From Gemmatimonadota bacterium (GTDB lineage: Bacteria > Gemmatimonadota > Gemmatimonadetes > Gemmatimonadales > GWC2-71-9): a stretch of DNA of 44,157 nucleotides. The notes below the pieces were generated by a model that worked only from the letters and a program-made list of their open reading frames with translations, was not told where the DNA came from and made no database searches. A program made the position numbers and the translations under genes. The DNA lies in the NCBI GenBank assembly GCA_003220795.1, contig QHTK01000069.1:1-44157 (forward strand), read 5' to 3'. The first letter of the stretch is position 1. Every line of letters starts with the position of its first letter. Shown one piece after another: positions 19,853 to 29,086 of this stretch.

Positions 19853-20567
19853 TGCCTCGCCCGTCGAGCCGCAGGATGCGGTGGGCGCGGCCACGCTCGA
19901 CCGACTCGCAGCCGCGCCGCGCTACAACCGCTGGATGTTCGCCCGGCTGCGTCCGTGGGTCGGCGATAGCGTGCTCGAGATCGGCTCCGGGATCGGCAAC
20001 CTGTCGACGTTCCTGCTCGACCGGCGCCGCGTCGTGCTCACCGACACCGAGCCCGCCTACCTGGAGCGGCTGCGCACGCGCTTTGGGGGTCAGGCGAATG
20101 TCGAGGTTACCCGGCTCTATCTGCCTACGGTGGACGGCGCACTCGCCGCGCGGCGCTTCGATACCGTGATCTGCCTCAACGTCTTGGAGCATGTCGCGGA
20201 TGACCGGAGCTCGCTCGCGGCCATGGCTCGCCTCCTGGCCCCCGGCGGCCGGCTCGTGCTCCTGGTACCCGCGTTGGCGTGGCTCTACGGCAGCCTAGAC
20301 GTCGCCCTCGGCCATCACCGGCGCTACACCCGCCGGGGGCTGATCGAGCGGCTCCGCGACGCGGGGCTCCGCATGCGGCATGTCGAGTACTTCAACCTCG
20401 CGGGGCTCCCCGGGTGGTGGCTGGCCGGGCGCGTGCTGCGCCGCCGCCTGATCCCCGCAGGGTCGCTGCGGCTGTACGACGCCCTCGTGCCCCTCTTCCG
20501 TCTGGAGCGGCTCCTCCCCTGGCGCGTGGGTCAATCGCTCATCGCCATCGGGGAGGTCGCCGGGTGA
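19839..20567 (+). CDS. SAM-dependent class I methyltransferase
   Basis: 242-residue protein. Motif [13 protein letters not shown] binds S-adenosylmethionine; motif II is [13 protein letters not shown]; the post-motif region [15 protein letters not shown] is characteristic of Methyltransf_11/UbiE-like families, followed by [14 protein letters not shown]. The segment [19 protein letters not shown] is common in glycan-cluster methyltransferases. The C-terminal part is hydrophobic and basic, suggesting membrane association. The ATG at 19839 lies inside the end of the upstream gene, and the stop overlaps the GTG of the next. Probably modifies a sugar or lipid intermediate. Confidence 0.8.
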   Translation: MTSPDASPVEPQDAVGAATLDRLAAAPRYNRWMFARLRPWVGDSVLEIGSGIGNLSTFLLDRRRVVLTDTEPAYLERLRTRFGGQANVEVTRLYLPTVDGALAARRFDTVICLNVLEHVADDRSSLAAMARLLAPGGRLVLLVPALAWLYGSLDVALGHHRRYTRRGLIERLRDAGLRMRHVEYFNLAGLPGWWLAGRVLRRRLIPAGSLRLYDALVPLFRLERLLPWRVGQSLIAIGEVAG

Positions 20568-21301
20568 CGGCGTCGGCTTCCCGGGACCGGCTCAGGCTGT
20601 CGGTCATCGTGCCGGCGTACAACGAGGCGCCGACGATCGAGGCCCTGGTGCGGCGTCTCCATGAAGTCCAGCTCCGTCTCGAGATCATCGCGGTGGACGA
20701 CGCCTCGACCGATGGGACGGGCGCCGTCTTGGACCGGCTGGCCCACGAGGGGCTCGTCCACCGGGTGATCCATCATCCGACCAATCGTGGCAAGGGCGCG
20801 GCGCTGCGGAGCGGCATCGCCGGCGCCACCGGCGACGTCATCGTCGCGCAGGACGCCGATCTGGAATATGACCCTGGGGAGCTGGCTGTATTGCTCGAAC
20901 CGATCCGCCAGGGCCGGGCCGACGCGGTGTACGGATCGCGCTTCCAGGGCGGGCCTCGGCGCGTCCTCTTTTTTTGGCACTCGATCGGTAATCGCCTGCT
21001 GACGCTGTTGTCCAACATGTTCACGAACTTGAACCTGAGCGATATGGAGACGTGCTACAAGCTGGTGCGCGCGGACCTGCTGAAGCGCTTGCCGCTCACG
21101 GCCGAGCGGTTCGGCATCGAGGTCGAGCTTACGGCGCGGCTCGCCCAAGCGGGCGCGCGCATCTGGGAGTTGCCCATCACCTACAGCGGACGCACCTACG
21201 CCGAAGGGAAGAAGATCGGTTGGCGCGACGGCCTCGCGGCGCTGTTCCACGTGCTGCGCTACAACCTGTTTCCGCCGCGCGGCCAGTGGCGCGGGCGCTA
21301 G
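20564..21301 (+). CDS. GT2 family glycosyltransferase (polyprenyl-phosphate sugar synthase-like)
   Basis: 245-residue GT-A fold enzyme. It opens [21 protein letters not shown]; nucleotide-sugar residues lie in [12 protein letters not shown]; the metal-binding DxD-type motif is in [10 protein letters not shown]; then [10 protein letters not shown] and [16 protein letters not shown]. The DMETCYK and TYAEGKKI patterns are typical of the dolichol/undecaprenyl-phosphate mannose or glucose synthase group. Such enzymes make the lipid-linked sugar that GT-C enzymes use, and three to five GT-C candidates follow or flank it. No C-terminal membrane segments. The start is GTG 20564, overlapping the methyltransferase stop. 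A T7 run lies at 20969-20975. Confidence 0.85.
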   Translation: MTASASRDRLRLSVIVPAYNEAPTIEALVRRLHEVQLRLEIIAVDDASTDGTGAVLDRLAHEGLVHRVIHHPTNRGKGAALRSGIAGATGDVIVAQDADLEYDPGELAVLLEPIRQGRADAVYGSRFQGGPRRVLFFWHSIGNRLLTLLSNMFTNLNLSDMETCYKLVRADLLKRLPLTAERFGIEVELTARLAQAGARIWELPITYSGRTYAEGKKIGWRDGLAALFHVLRYNLFPPRGQWRGR

Positions 21302-22809
21302 CCGCCCTGACGCCCGGCCGCGCCGCGGCGGTCGCTGCAGCGCTCGTCGCACTGGTGGGCGCGGTCGCGCTGAATCGTGACCTGATAGGAGTGTTCTACG
21401 ACGACGGTCTCTACGCCGGGCTCGCGCTCGCGCTCGCGCGCGGCCTCGGCTACGTGCACCCGCACCTCCCCGGGATGCCCGCCGCGGTTCACTACCCGCC
21501 ATTGTATCCGTTGGTGCTGGCTCCCCTGTTCGGAATGTTCTCCGTGTCCACGGCTGGGCTGCTCGCCAAGCTCTTGAACCTCGCCCTCAATGCGATCACC
21601 GCCGGTCTCGTCACGTGGCACGCCACGCGGACCGACCTGCTGGGACCGCGAGCGGCGACGTCGGTCGCCGCGGCACTGGTGACAGCGGCGGCGCTCGCGA
21701 TCCCGATGCTCGCGATGCAGGCCGTCCTCTTTTCCGAGCCGCTGTTCGGTTTCCTGGTCGCGATGGCCGTGATCCTCGCGGATGTGCCTCCGGCGCGCCT
21801 CTCGTCCGTAGCGGGGGCGGGCCTGGCCGGCCTCGCCGCGGCGCTGGCGCTGCTCACGCGCTCGATCGGCGTCGCGGTCGGGGCCGGCATCGTGCTGTTT
21901 CTGGTCGAGCGACGGAGCGTCTCATGGCGCGGGCTTGCCCTCGCCGCTGCCCCGCTGACGCTCGCTGCCGGCGGATGGGGGCTCTGGGTGTCGCGGCACT
22001 ACCGGCTGATCGATCCCGCCATGGCCTTGAACTACGGCAGCTACGCCGAGGTCGTTCAACAGGCGGGGTTCGGGGCGACGTGGTCCACCCTGTCGCACGT
22101 CCTGCGGCCGCTCGGCGACCTATTCCTCAGCTGGCTCCCGTTGCGCCCCCTGTACTTCCTCTGCGCCGCGCTGACCGTGGCGGTGTCGCTGTACGGTCTC
22201 GCTCGCGTTATGCGACGCTCCGCCATCGGCTGGAGCCTCCTGTTGTACTTCGCGATCCTGGCCGTGTGGCCGTACGCGAGCGACCGGTTCCTGTGGATCA
22301 TGTTGCCCTGGATCGTGCTCATCGGGGCCAGCGGTGGTGTCGCGCTCTGGCGGCACCGACCGTTGCATGTGCCGCTCACGCTCCTCGCGGTCGTGGTCAC
22401 GTTCGGGTGGGCGCAGGTCGAAGCGCGTGGGTTCGCCGGCCGCTGGTGGGGGACGACGGCCCACGGGATCTCCGCGAACTTCGCGGACCTCCTCCCCTGG
22501 GTCGCGTCGCTTCCGGGCGGCGCCGTCCTCGCGACCGACGACGAAGCGCTCGTCTGGCTCTACACGGGCCGCACCTCCGTCCCCTTCTACGTCTACGGGT
22601 ATCGCGGGGCGACGCCCACGACACCGACGCCCGCGGAGCAGCGCGCCTACCTCGAGCGCCAGGGTGTCACTCATGTCCTGCTCTCCGGCCGTGGCAGCGG
22701 TTCCGACGAGGAGCTGGACGCGCTGCTGGGCGCCTACCCCCGCTGGCTCGCGGTCGTGCACGCCTGGCCCGGCGGGCGGGCGGCGTTCGAGGTGCGCCGT
22801 GAGCGCTAG
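21286..22809 (+). CDS. GT39-like membrane glycosyltransferase
   Basis: 507-residue polytopic protein with the same architecture as the gene at 18194. The loop-1 motif is [20 protein letters not shown] followed by [13 protein letters not shown]; about ten hydrophobic segments follow, then a soluble C-terminal domain with [15 protein letters not shown] and [10 protein letters not shown]. The acidic pair in loop 1 is the expected catalytic or donor-binding feature of GT-C enzymes. Start chosen at GTG 21286, which gives [16 protein letters not shown] before the first helix and overlaps the GT2 end by 16 bp. Later starts would cut into the first helix. Probable use of the lipid-linked sugar made by the GT2. 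Acceptor unknown. Confidence 0.72.
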   Translation: MARALAALTPGRAAAVAAALVALVGAVALNRDLIGVFYDDGLYAGLALALARGLGYVHPHLPGMPAAVHYPPLYPLVLAPLFGMFSVSTAGLLAKLLNLALNAITAGLVTWHATRTDLLGPRAATSVAAALVTAAALAIPMLAMQAVLFSEPLFGFLVAMAVILADVPPARLSSVAGAGLAGLAAALALLTRSIGVAVGAGIVLFLVERRSVSWRGLALAAAPLTLAAGGWGLWVSRHYRLIDPAMALNYGSYAEVVQQAGFGATWSTLSHVLRPLGDLFLSWLPLRPLYFLCAALTVAVSLYGLARVMRRSAIGWSLLLYFAILAVWPYASDRFLWIMLPWIVLIGASGGVALWRHRPLHVPLTLLAVVVTFGWAQVEARGFAGRWWGTTAHGISANFADLLPWVASLPGGAVLATDDEALVWLYTGRTSVPFYVYGYRGATPTTPTPAEQRAYLERQGVTHVLLSGRGSGSDEELDALLGAYPRWLAVVHAWPGGRAAFEVRRER

Positions 22810-24301
22810 GCGTGTCTATCTCGCTGTCGGCGCCGCAGCGGCGGTCGTGCACTTGGGCGTGTTGTGGAACGGCTTCGCTCTGGACGATCTGACGATCATC
22901 GTGGCCAACCCGCTGGTGCACGGCCTGTCCGGGGTGTGGCGGGCGTTCGCGCTGCCGTACTTTCCAGCCAACCTCGACACCTCGGTTTATCGCCCCCTTG
23001 CCATAGCGACCTACGCGTTGGACTGGTCCGTCCGCTCGGCGGGGTGGTTCCATGCCGTGAACCTCATGTGGCATATCGGCGCGAGCGTGCTCGTGGCGGT
23101 GCTGGCGCGTCGCTGGGCGGGCGATGCCGCCGGACTCGTGGCGGGCCTGGCCTTCGCCGTCCACCCGGTGCACGTCGAGGCGGTGGCCAACGTCGTGGGT
23201 CGGAACGAGTTGATGGCCGCTGTGTTCACCCTGCTCGCTGTCTACGCCGCAGTCGAGCGGAACAGTGTGCTCTGGAGCGCCGCGGCGCTGACGGGGGGAT
23301 TGCTCAGCAAGGAGAACGCCGCCGTCGTGCCGGGCCTCGTCACCGCCGGTTGGCTCTTGGGCGTGCGGCCGGTCCCGCCGCGCCGCACGCTCGCGGCGTT
23401 CATCGCGAGTTGGGCCGTTCTGGCGGCGGCCTACATCGGGGTGCGCTGGGCCGTGCTCGGCGGGCTCGGAGGGTCCGGCAACCCCGCGCCCGTGTTCCAC
23501 GGCCAGGACGGGTCGACGATCCGTCTCACGGCGATCGCCGTCCTGGCGGACGTAGCCCGGTTGCTCGTGTTCCCGCTGGCGCTCAGCGCCGACTATTCTC
23601 CCGACGAGCGCACCGCGGTCGCATCGCTGTGGGACGCGCGGCTGGTGCTCGGGGTGCTGGTGGTCTCGCTGTGGGCCCTGGTGCTCGGCCTCGCCTGGCG
23701 GCGCCAGCGCAACGTGGCGGCGTTCGGACTGGCCTGGATCGCGATCGCCTACGCACCGGTGGCGAACCTGCTCTTCCCCATCCAGGTCCTGATCGCGGAG
23801 CGGACGCTCTACCTCCCGTCCGCGGGGCTGGCGATCGCGCTCGGGGCCGCGTTGCGGGGTCTCACGGGACGGTGGCTCGCGGCCGTGGTCGCGCTGCTCG
23901 TGGTGCTCGGGGGCCTGCGCAGTGCCTTCCGCGTGGGCGTCTGGCGCGACGACCGCGCCGCCACCCTCGCGCTGCTGCACGATGCCCCGCGCTCCTATTT
24001 CTCCTGGCAGAATCTCGCGTGGCAGTACCTGCGCGCGGGACAGTTTGCGAGGGCGATCGGCGCCTTCCAGACTTCGAGCCGCATCTACCGGTACGACGCG
24101 CGCGTCTACATCGCCGCCGCACACGCCGCGTACGCGTTGCGGCAGGAAGCGGCGGCCGAGTCGCTCCTGACGCGGGCTGACGCCGCCTGCCAGCGCTGCG
24201 TGACCTACTACCTCAACCAGGCGTGGTTCGCTCGGCTGCGGGGCGATTCGGCGTCCGCCGACTCACTCGTCGCGCACGCCCGGAGGTTGCGTCCCTCATG
24301 A
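22799..24301 (+). CDS. TMTC-like membrane protein with C-terminal TPR (copy 1)
   Basis: 500-residue polytopic protein resembling the TMTC family (membrane GT-C domain plus tetratricopeptide repeats; eukaryotic TMTC1-4 are protein O-mannosyltransferases). Shared signatures: NGFALDD (Asp29-Asp30) in loop 1, YRPLAIATYALDW, HPVHVEAVANVVGRNELMAA, LSKENAAVVPG, SADYSPDERT, AERTLYLPSAG. Residues about 395-495 contain two or three TPR-like units (WQNLAWQYLRAGQFARAIGAF). The start is GTG 22799, overlapping the upstream stop by 11 bp. The stop overlaps the ATG of a paralogue. Bacterial TMTC-like proteins are mostly uncharacterised; a role in protein O-glycosylation is an inference from the family. Confidence 0.75.
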   Translation: MSARRVYLAVGAAAAVVHLGVLWNGFALDDLTIIVANPLVHGLSGVWRAFALPYFPANLDTSVYRPLAIATYALDWSVRSAGWFHAVNLMWHIGASVLVAVLARRWAGDAAGLVAGLAFAVHPVHVEAVANVVGRNELMAAVFTLLAVYAAVERNSVLWSAAALTGGLLSKENAAVVPGLVTAGWLLGVRPVPPRRTLAAFIASWAVLAAAYIGVRWAVLGGLGGSGNPAPVFHGQDGSTIRLTAIAVLADVARLLVFPLALSADYSPDERTAVASLWDARLVLGVLVVSLWALVLGLAWRRQRNVAAFGLAWIAIAYAPVANLLFPIQVLIAERTLYLPSAGLAIALGAALRGLTGRWLAAVVALLVVLGGLRSAFRVGVWRDDRAATLALLHDAPRSYFSWQNLAWQYLRAGQFARAIGAFQTSSRIYRYDARVYIAAAHAAYALRQEAAAESLLTRADAACQRCVTYYLNQAWFARLRGDSASADSLVAHARRLRPS

Positions 24302-25809
24302 CGGTCCGCCGCGACCTGCAGGTCGATCTTGCCGTGGCCGGGTGCGCGGTGCTCGTCTACCTCGGCGCGCTGTGGAACGGGTTCGCCCTCGACGACCGCC
24401 CGATCATCGCCCTCAACCCGCTCGTCCAGGCCTCCTCGGGGGTGTGGCAGGCGTTCCTGCACCCATATTGGCCACCGGCCTTCGGTGGCCAGCTGTACCG
24501 GCCGCTCGCGGTCGCCACGTACGCGCTCGATGCGCGGCTGGACGGATCGGCTTGGTTCCACCTGGTCAACCTCCTGTGGCATGCAGGGGCGAGTGTCGCC
24601 GTCGCCGCGCTGGTGCGGCGCGGGGCGGGCGAGCGGAGCGCGCTCATCGCGGGCTTGCTGTTCGCGGTGCACCCGGTGCACGTGGAGGCGGTGGCGAACG
24701 TGGCGGGGCGCGCCGAACTGATGGCGGCGCTGTTTTCCCTGCTGGCCGTCTACGGCGCACTCGTCCGGGAGAGCGTCGGCTGGAGCGCTGGGGCGCTCGC
24801 TCTCGCGGTCCTGAGCAAGGAGAACGCCGCCGTGGTGCCCGCCCTCATCGTGTGGGGTTGGGTCGTCGGGGTCGCACGCCCGGCGCGACCCAAGGCGCTC
24901 GCGTTCGTGATCTCCTGGGCGGTCTTGGGGGCGCTCTACCTCGCGCTCCGGACCGCGGTGCTGCGCCATTCCACCGGGTTCCTCGAGCTCGCGCCGGTGT
25001 TCGTCGGTGCAGGACCGCTGGCGATCCGGCTGACTGGGATCGCTGCCTTTGCGGACGTGGCCCGGCTGCTCGTATTCCCTCTGAACCTGCGCGCGGACTA
25101 TTCCCCGGCCGAGCGGACCCTCGTCGACTCGGTGCTCGACGGCCGGCTGCTGCTCGGCCTTGCCTGCCTGGCAGTGTGGGCGGCGCTCGTCGTGCTGGCC
25201 TGGCGCCGCGGGCGCCGGGTCGAGGCCTTTGCGGTGGGTTGGATCGCGATTGCGTTGCTCCCGGTGGCGAACCTCGTGATGCCCGTGGGGGTTGTCGTCG
25301 CCGAGCGGGCGCTGTATCTGCCGTCAGCGGGGTTCGTCTTCGCGCTCGCCACTTGGCTCGAGCGGGTCGCTCGGCGCCGGGTCGCGCTCGTTCTCACCGT
25401 GCTCGGCGTCGCGGGCGCCGCGCGCACGGCGCTGCGCGTGCCCGTGTGGCGGAACGACACTACGGTAACGTTCAGCATTCTTGAGGACTCGCCCCGCTCG
25501 TATCGCGGGCTCCAGTACGCGGCGTTGATCGTGCAGGGAGCGCGGCAGCCGGAGCGCGCACTCGAGTACTACCAGAGAGCGTTCTCCATCTATCCGCAGG
25601 ACTCCCGGCTGCTGATCGGGGCCGCCGACGCGGCCTTCGCGCTGGGGCGTCCCGCCCTCGCTGACTCACTGCTCCGTCAGGCCGAGCAGTTGTGCCGCGA
25701 GCTGTGCGTCACGAGCCTGCGGAACCAGGCCAACGCGGCGCGCGCCCGGGGGGATGCAGCCGCCGCCGACTCGCTGCTGGCGCGCGCTGTCAGGCTGGAG
25801 TCGCCGTGA
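24298..25809 (+). CDS. TMTC-like membrane protein with C-terminal TPR (copy 2)
   Basis: 503-residue paralogue of the preceding protein, same domain order and every signature conserved: NGFALDDRPII, YRPLAVATYALDA, HPVHVEAVANVAGRAELMAA, LSKENAAVVPA, RADYSPAERT, AERALYLPSAG. The TPR-like tail (about 405-500) includes QPERALEYYQRAFSIYPQD. Loop and tail sequences have diverged, so this is an old tandem duplication or two specialised enzymes rather than a recent copy. The ATGA overlap with copy 1 and GTGA overlap with the next gene keep them in one operon. Different acceptors or successive sugar additions would explain keeping both; this is inference. Confidence 0.75.
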   Translation: MTVRRDLQVDLAVAGCAVLVYLGALWNGFALDDRPIIALNPLVQASSGVWQAFLHPYWPPAFGGQLYRPLAVATYALDARLDGSAWFHLVNLLWHAGASVAVAALVRRGAGERSALIAGLLFAVHPVHVEAVANVAGRAELMAALFSLLAVYGALVRESVGWSAGALALAVLSKENAAVVPALIVWGWVVGVARPARPKALAFVISWAVLGALYLALRTAVLRHSTGFLELAPVFVGAGPLAIRLTGIAAFADVARLLVFPLNLRADYSPAERTLVDSVLDGRLLLGLACLAVWAALVVLAWRRGRRVEAFAVGWIAIALLPVANLVMPVGVVVAERALYLPSAGFVFALATWLERVARRRVALVLTVLGVAGAARTALRVPVWRNDTTVTFSILEDSPRSYRGLQYAALIVQGARQPERALEYYQRAFSIYPQDSRLLIGAADAAFALGRPALADSLLRQAEQLCRELCVTSLRNQANAARARGDAAAADSLLARAVRLESP

Positions 25810-27800
25810 AGCGCTTCTACGCGACGATCGCCGGACTCGTCGCGATGGGCGGCCTGTTCGCCGCTCATCTGGCGATGGCGGACCGGGGGGGTGGATACAC
25901 CGGCGTTCTCCTGATCCTGGACCATGTGTTCTCGATCGCGCTCGTCCTGGGAGTGTTCGCGATCGCAGCCGGCGTCGGGGCTCGGGTCCTGGCGGCGGGC
26001 GGGCTCACGATGGACGGACCGCTGGAAGCGCTGCTCTTCCGCACGGCCGTGGGTCTCGCAGTGCTGGCGACCGCGATCCTCGGCGTCGGGGCGTTCTTCG
26101 GTATGCGTCCCGTCGTGCTCTGGGCGCTGTTGGGCGGTGCCGCGGTCCTGGTCCGGCGCGAGATCGGGGAGGTCCCGCCACTGGTCACGGGCACGCTCGC
26201 CTGCCTCCGCGCCCGGGCCGATCGCTTGAGCCTGTTCATCCTTCTCCTTGTCGCCGTGTTCCTCATCACGGGCGCCCTCGCACCGCCGACGGATTGGGAC
26301 GTCCTGATGTATCACCTGCGGGTCCCCAAGCAGTTTCTCCAGGCCGGTGCGATCTATCGGCCCGAGGATAACGCCCACTTCGCGTTCGTCGGTCTGCCCC
26401 ACATGCTGTACCTCCCGCTTCTGGCGCTGGGAACTCCGGAGGGTCCGGCTCTCGTCAGCGCGCTGTGCACGCTCGGCCTCGCGCTCGCCGGGTTCGCGTT
26501 CGGTCTCCGGTTTCTCGACGACCGGACAGCGGGGTTCAGTCTCGCGATCCTGTGGGGCAGCGGGATGCTGCTGCTGGTCGGCATCTCGGCGCGCACCGAT
26601 ACGATCCTCGGTTTTTATCTTTTCCTGGTCCATTACGCGGTGATCCGCGCGACGCAGGCCGAGGAGCCGCGCTTCCTGTATCTCGCCGCGGCTCTCGGCG
26701 GGATGGCGATCGGCGTCAAGTACAACGCCTTGATCTACCTGTTGGCGCTGGCCCCGCTCGGGCTTTGGGTCGTGCTCACGCGGCTCCCACAACGGACGGC
26801 CGCCCTCGCGCTGATGCTCGGTGTCGCTTTCGTCAGCGCGCTTCCCTGGCTTCTGAAGAACGCCGTGCTCCTCGGGGATCCCGTATACCCGTACCTCAGC
26901 GGGCCGCGGCTCGATCCGTGGCTCGCCCGGATCTACGGCGGCGCCGCAGTCCCGCCGCACGTGGATCCCAGTGCGGTTTGGCACACGCAGCTACCCTTCA
27001 ACGTCGTCGATCTCTTCGCGGCGCCGGCACGGATCACGGTCGAGGGGGAGGGAGGTGCCTATCGTCCCAATCTCCTCCTGCTCGTCCTCCCGTTGTGTCT
27101 CTTGTTTCTGAAAGACAAGGTGCTCGGCTGGCTGGCGGGTCCGGCTCTCGCCTACGTCGTGCTGGTCGTGTGGCTGCAACCGACCACGAGCCTGCGATAT
27201 CTGATCCCGGCGGTCGCTCCCCTCACCCTCGTGGCCCTCTGCTGCTACGGGCGGGTGTGGGACAGACTCCTGTCCCCCAGTCGCGTTCGCGCCCTGCTGA
27301 GCGCGACCGCTGTGTTGGTTCTCGCGCGTCCGGCGCGGATTGTGTACGGCGGTCTGACGGCGGGACGACAACTGGCGTACGCGGTCGGCGCGGTATCGCG
27401 TCGCGCCTTCTTGCAAGCTCGCACGGGGGAGTATGTCGATGTCGTCTCGTTCGTCAACGGGCAACTACCCAGGACGAGTCGCGTCCTCATGCTCTTTGAG
27501 GCCCGGGGATATTACTTCGGCGTCCCCGTGCTCCAGGACAACGCGATCATGAGCTGGCCCCTCCTGTCCAGCAAGCTGGCGGCGCTGGACTGCTTGCGTT
27601 CGGCGGGCATCACGCACGTTCTCGTGAACAGGGGGGCGATCGCGTACTATGCGAGCCGGGGCCTCGACCTGGCCCCGCTCCGGCTGGAAGCCCTCGATCA
27701 ATTTGCCCGCGAGTGCCTCACCCCGATTCATGCGACCGGCGGGTACACGTTGTTCGCGGTGCGAGGTGCGGCCGAGACCGGCCCCGCCCGGGCGCGATAG
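25806..27800 (+). CDS. Large polytopic GT-C-like membrane protein
   Basis: 664-residue protein with an N-terminal block of about five hydrophobic helices (residues 5-165), then a GT-C-like core beginning at PPTDWDVLMYHLRVPKQFL. Asp in the DWD motif and the YHL..PK sequence are conserved in a family of bacterial membrane proteins related to GT39. Further helices lie at about 225-500. The C-terminal soluble part (about 540-650) has VLMLFEARGYYFGVP and CLRSAGITHVLVNRG, similar to the THVLLS region of the gene at 21286. The start is GTG 25806, overlapping the stop of TMTC copy 2. It is the last gene of the overlapping chain; a minus-strand gene converges 4 bp beyond. Sugar transfer is likely but unproven. 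Confidence 0.62.
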   Translation: MKRFYATIAGLVAMGGLFAAHLAMADRGGGYTGVLLILDHVFSIALVLGVFAIAAGVGARVLAAGGLTMDGPLEALLFRTAVGLAVLATAILGVGAFFGMRPVVLWALLGGAAVLVRREIGEVPPLVTGTLACLRARADRLSLFILLLVAVFLITGALAPPTDWDVLMYHLRVPKQFLQAGAIYRPEDNAHFAFVGLPHMLYLPLLALGTPEGPALVSALCTLGLALAGFAFGLRFLDDRTAGFSLAILWGSGMLLLVGISARTDTILGFYLFLVHYAVIRATQAEEPRFLYLAAALGGMAIGVKYNALIYLLALAPLGLWVVLTRLPQRTAALALMLGVAFVSALPWLLKNAVLLGDPVYPYLSGPRLDPWLARIYGGAAVPPHVDPSAVWHTQLPFNVVDLFAAPARITVEGEGGAYRPNLLLLVLPLCLLFLKDKVLGWLAGPALAYVVLVVWLQPTTSLRYLIPAVAPLTLVALCCYGRVWDRLLSPSRVRALLSATAVLVLARPARIVYGGLTAGRQLAYAVGAVSRRAFLQARTGEYVDVVSFVNGQLPRTSRVLMLFEARGYYFGVPVLQDNAIMSWPLLSSKLAALDCLRSAGITHVLVNRGAIAYYASRGLDLAPLRLEALDQFARECLTPIHATGGYTLFAVRGAAETGPARAR

Positions 27801-27804
27801 CGGA

Positions 27805-28962
27805 TCACCGCCGCTTGATCAGCATGAGGCTGATCAGGAACGAGGCGAAGACGGTCTGGGCGCCCAGGACCATGGCCGTCATCCCGATGACGATGCCACG
27901 CACCGCCATGAGGGGGCCGTAGCCGGCGCGCGCCCAGTCCAGCACGATCTTGATCTCGAGGCCGAGCCCGAGGAGGAAAGCGACGCCGCCGAGCACGATG
28001 CCCCGCTCGAGCGTGAACCAGTCGGTGAGCCGCACGAGCCACCTGCCGGGCGCCGCCAGCCCCGCGCCCATCGAGAACGTCTTGGCGAAGACGTCGAACA
28101 GCACCAGGTTGTAGCCGAGGATCACCGCGATGGCGCCGAACAGGAGCCCGTGGTAATCCCACTGGCGGCCGAGAAACTCTCGGGGCCCGCCGGCCAGCGC
28201 GACCACCGCGCAGGCGCCGAACGTGGCCAGGAGCACCCCCGGGAGCTGGAACAAGTACGACGGCGAGTACACCAGCATGAAGCGCAGGTGGCGCCAGGCG
28301 TCCCGCAGCCCGACCAGCTTGGATTCGCCGAGGCGGGGGTGGTAGGTAATCGGGATCTCCTGGATCCGCAGGCCCTCGCGCAGCGCGCTCACCACCATCT
28401 CCGAGGCGAACTCCATGCCCTGCGTGCGCAAGTGCATCCGTTCGTAGGCCGCTCGCGTGAACGAGCGCATCCCGCAGTGAGAGTCGGAGATGCGGGTGCT
28501 GAACATGAGCCGCAGCAGGCCGGAGAGGATCGGGTTGCCGATCCAGCGATGTGACCACGACATCGCCCCGGGCAAGATCTGCCCCTTCAGGCGGGTGCCC
28601 ATGACCATGTCGAAGCCCCTGTCGAGCGGCGCGATGAGGCGGGCGATGTCGGAGAAGTCGTAGCTGTCGTCGGAGTCGCCCATCACGACGTAGCGGCCCC
28701 GCGCCTCCTGAAATCCGCGGAGGTAGGCGGCGCCGTAGCCGCGGCGGCGCTCATGCACGACCCGGGCGCCGGCCCGCGCCGCGATCTCGGGGGAGCCGTC
28801 GCTCGAGCCGTTGTCTACCACCACGACCTCCCCGCGGACACCCATCGCGGCGAGGGCGCGTCGGGCCTTCTCGACGCAGATCCCCACCGCGCGCGCCTCG
28901 TTGAGGCACGGCATCACGACCGACACGAGCGGCTCTGCGGGGGAGTCGGGTGAGGGATCCAT
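27805..28962 (-). CDS. GT2 glycosyltransferase with C-terminal membrane domain (DPM1-like)
   Basis: 385-residue protein. The GT-A domain (about 8-240) opens VSVVMPCLNEARAVGICVEKA; VVVVDNGSSDGSPEIA and VMGDSDDSYDFSDIA (DxD region) bind the nucleotide sugar; then RLKGQILPGAMSWSHRWIGN, FSTRISDSHCGMRSFTR and EIPITYHPRLGESKL, all typical of polyprenyl-phosphate glucose/mannose synthases. Four or so membrane segments follow (about 255-385). It probably makes a lipid-linked monosaccharide for the GT-C enzymes encoded next door. Start chosen at ATG 28962 (MDPSPDSPAEP). The frame is open upstream to 29088, but that extension is low-complexity Arg-rich sequence running into the divergent gene. Convergent with the 25806 gene. 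Confidence 0.83.
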   Translation of the reverse strand: MDPSPDSPAEPLVSVVMPCLNEARAVGICVEKARRALAAMGVRGEVVVVDNGSSDGSPEIAARAGARVVHERRRGYGAAYLRGFQEARGRYVVMGDSDDSYDFSDIARLIAPLDRGFDMVMGTRLKGQILPGAMSWSHRWIGNPILSGLLRLMFSTRISDSHCGMRSFTRAAYERMHLRTQGMEFASEMVVSALREGLRIQEIPITYHPRLGESKLVGLRDAWRHLRFMLVYSPSYLFQLPGVLLATFGACAVVALAGGPREFLGRQWDYHGLLFGAIAVILGYNLVLFDVFAKTFSMGAGLAAPGRWLVRLTDWFTLERGIVLGGVAFLLGLGLEIKIVLDWARAGYGPLMAVRGIVIGMTAMVLGAQTVFASFLISLMLIKRR

Positions 28963-29010
28963 CACGGCGTCCTGCGGCAAGGAATCGTCCTCGGCGCGAC
29001 GCAAGGTCCA

Positions 29011-29016
29011 ATGATA
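29011..29016 (-). promoter_or_regulatory. Possible -10 box for the minus-strand GT2
   Basis: TATCAT on the minus strand (5 of 6 matches to TATAAT) in the 124-bp divergent gap 28963-29086; predicted start near 29004. The -35 region is poor. Confidence 0.3.
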
Positions 29017-29065
29017 GCGTCGCGGGGGCGGAAGCGAAACGGCCCTCGCGCACCCGCGCCCCCGC

Positions 29066-29074
29066 TGATACCAT
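29066..29074 (+). promoter_or_regulatory. Possible extended -10 for the methyltransferase operon at 29087
   Basis: TGATACCAT (TGn plus TACCAT) on the plus strand. Transcription would begin about 6 nt before the ATG at 29087, leaving almost no leader. No -35 or Shine-Dalgarno match is evident. Confidence 0.3.
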
Positions 29075-29086
29075 TCGCGCGATCGC

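Noticed and set aside
18308..19894. 528-codon open frame antisense to the first GT39-like gene
   Set aside because: Low-complexity Arg/His/Gln translation. The sense frame has regular membrane helices and conserved loop motifs.
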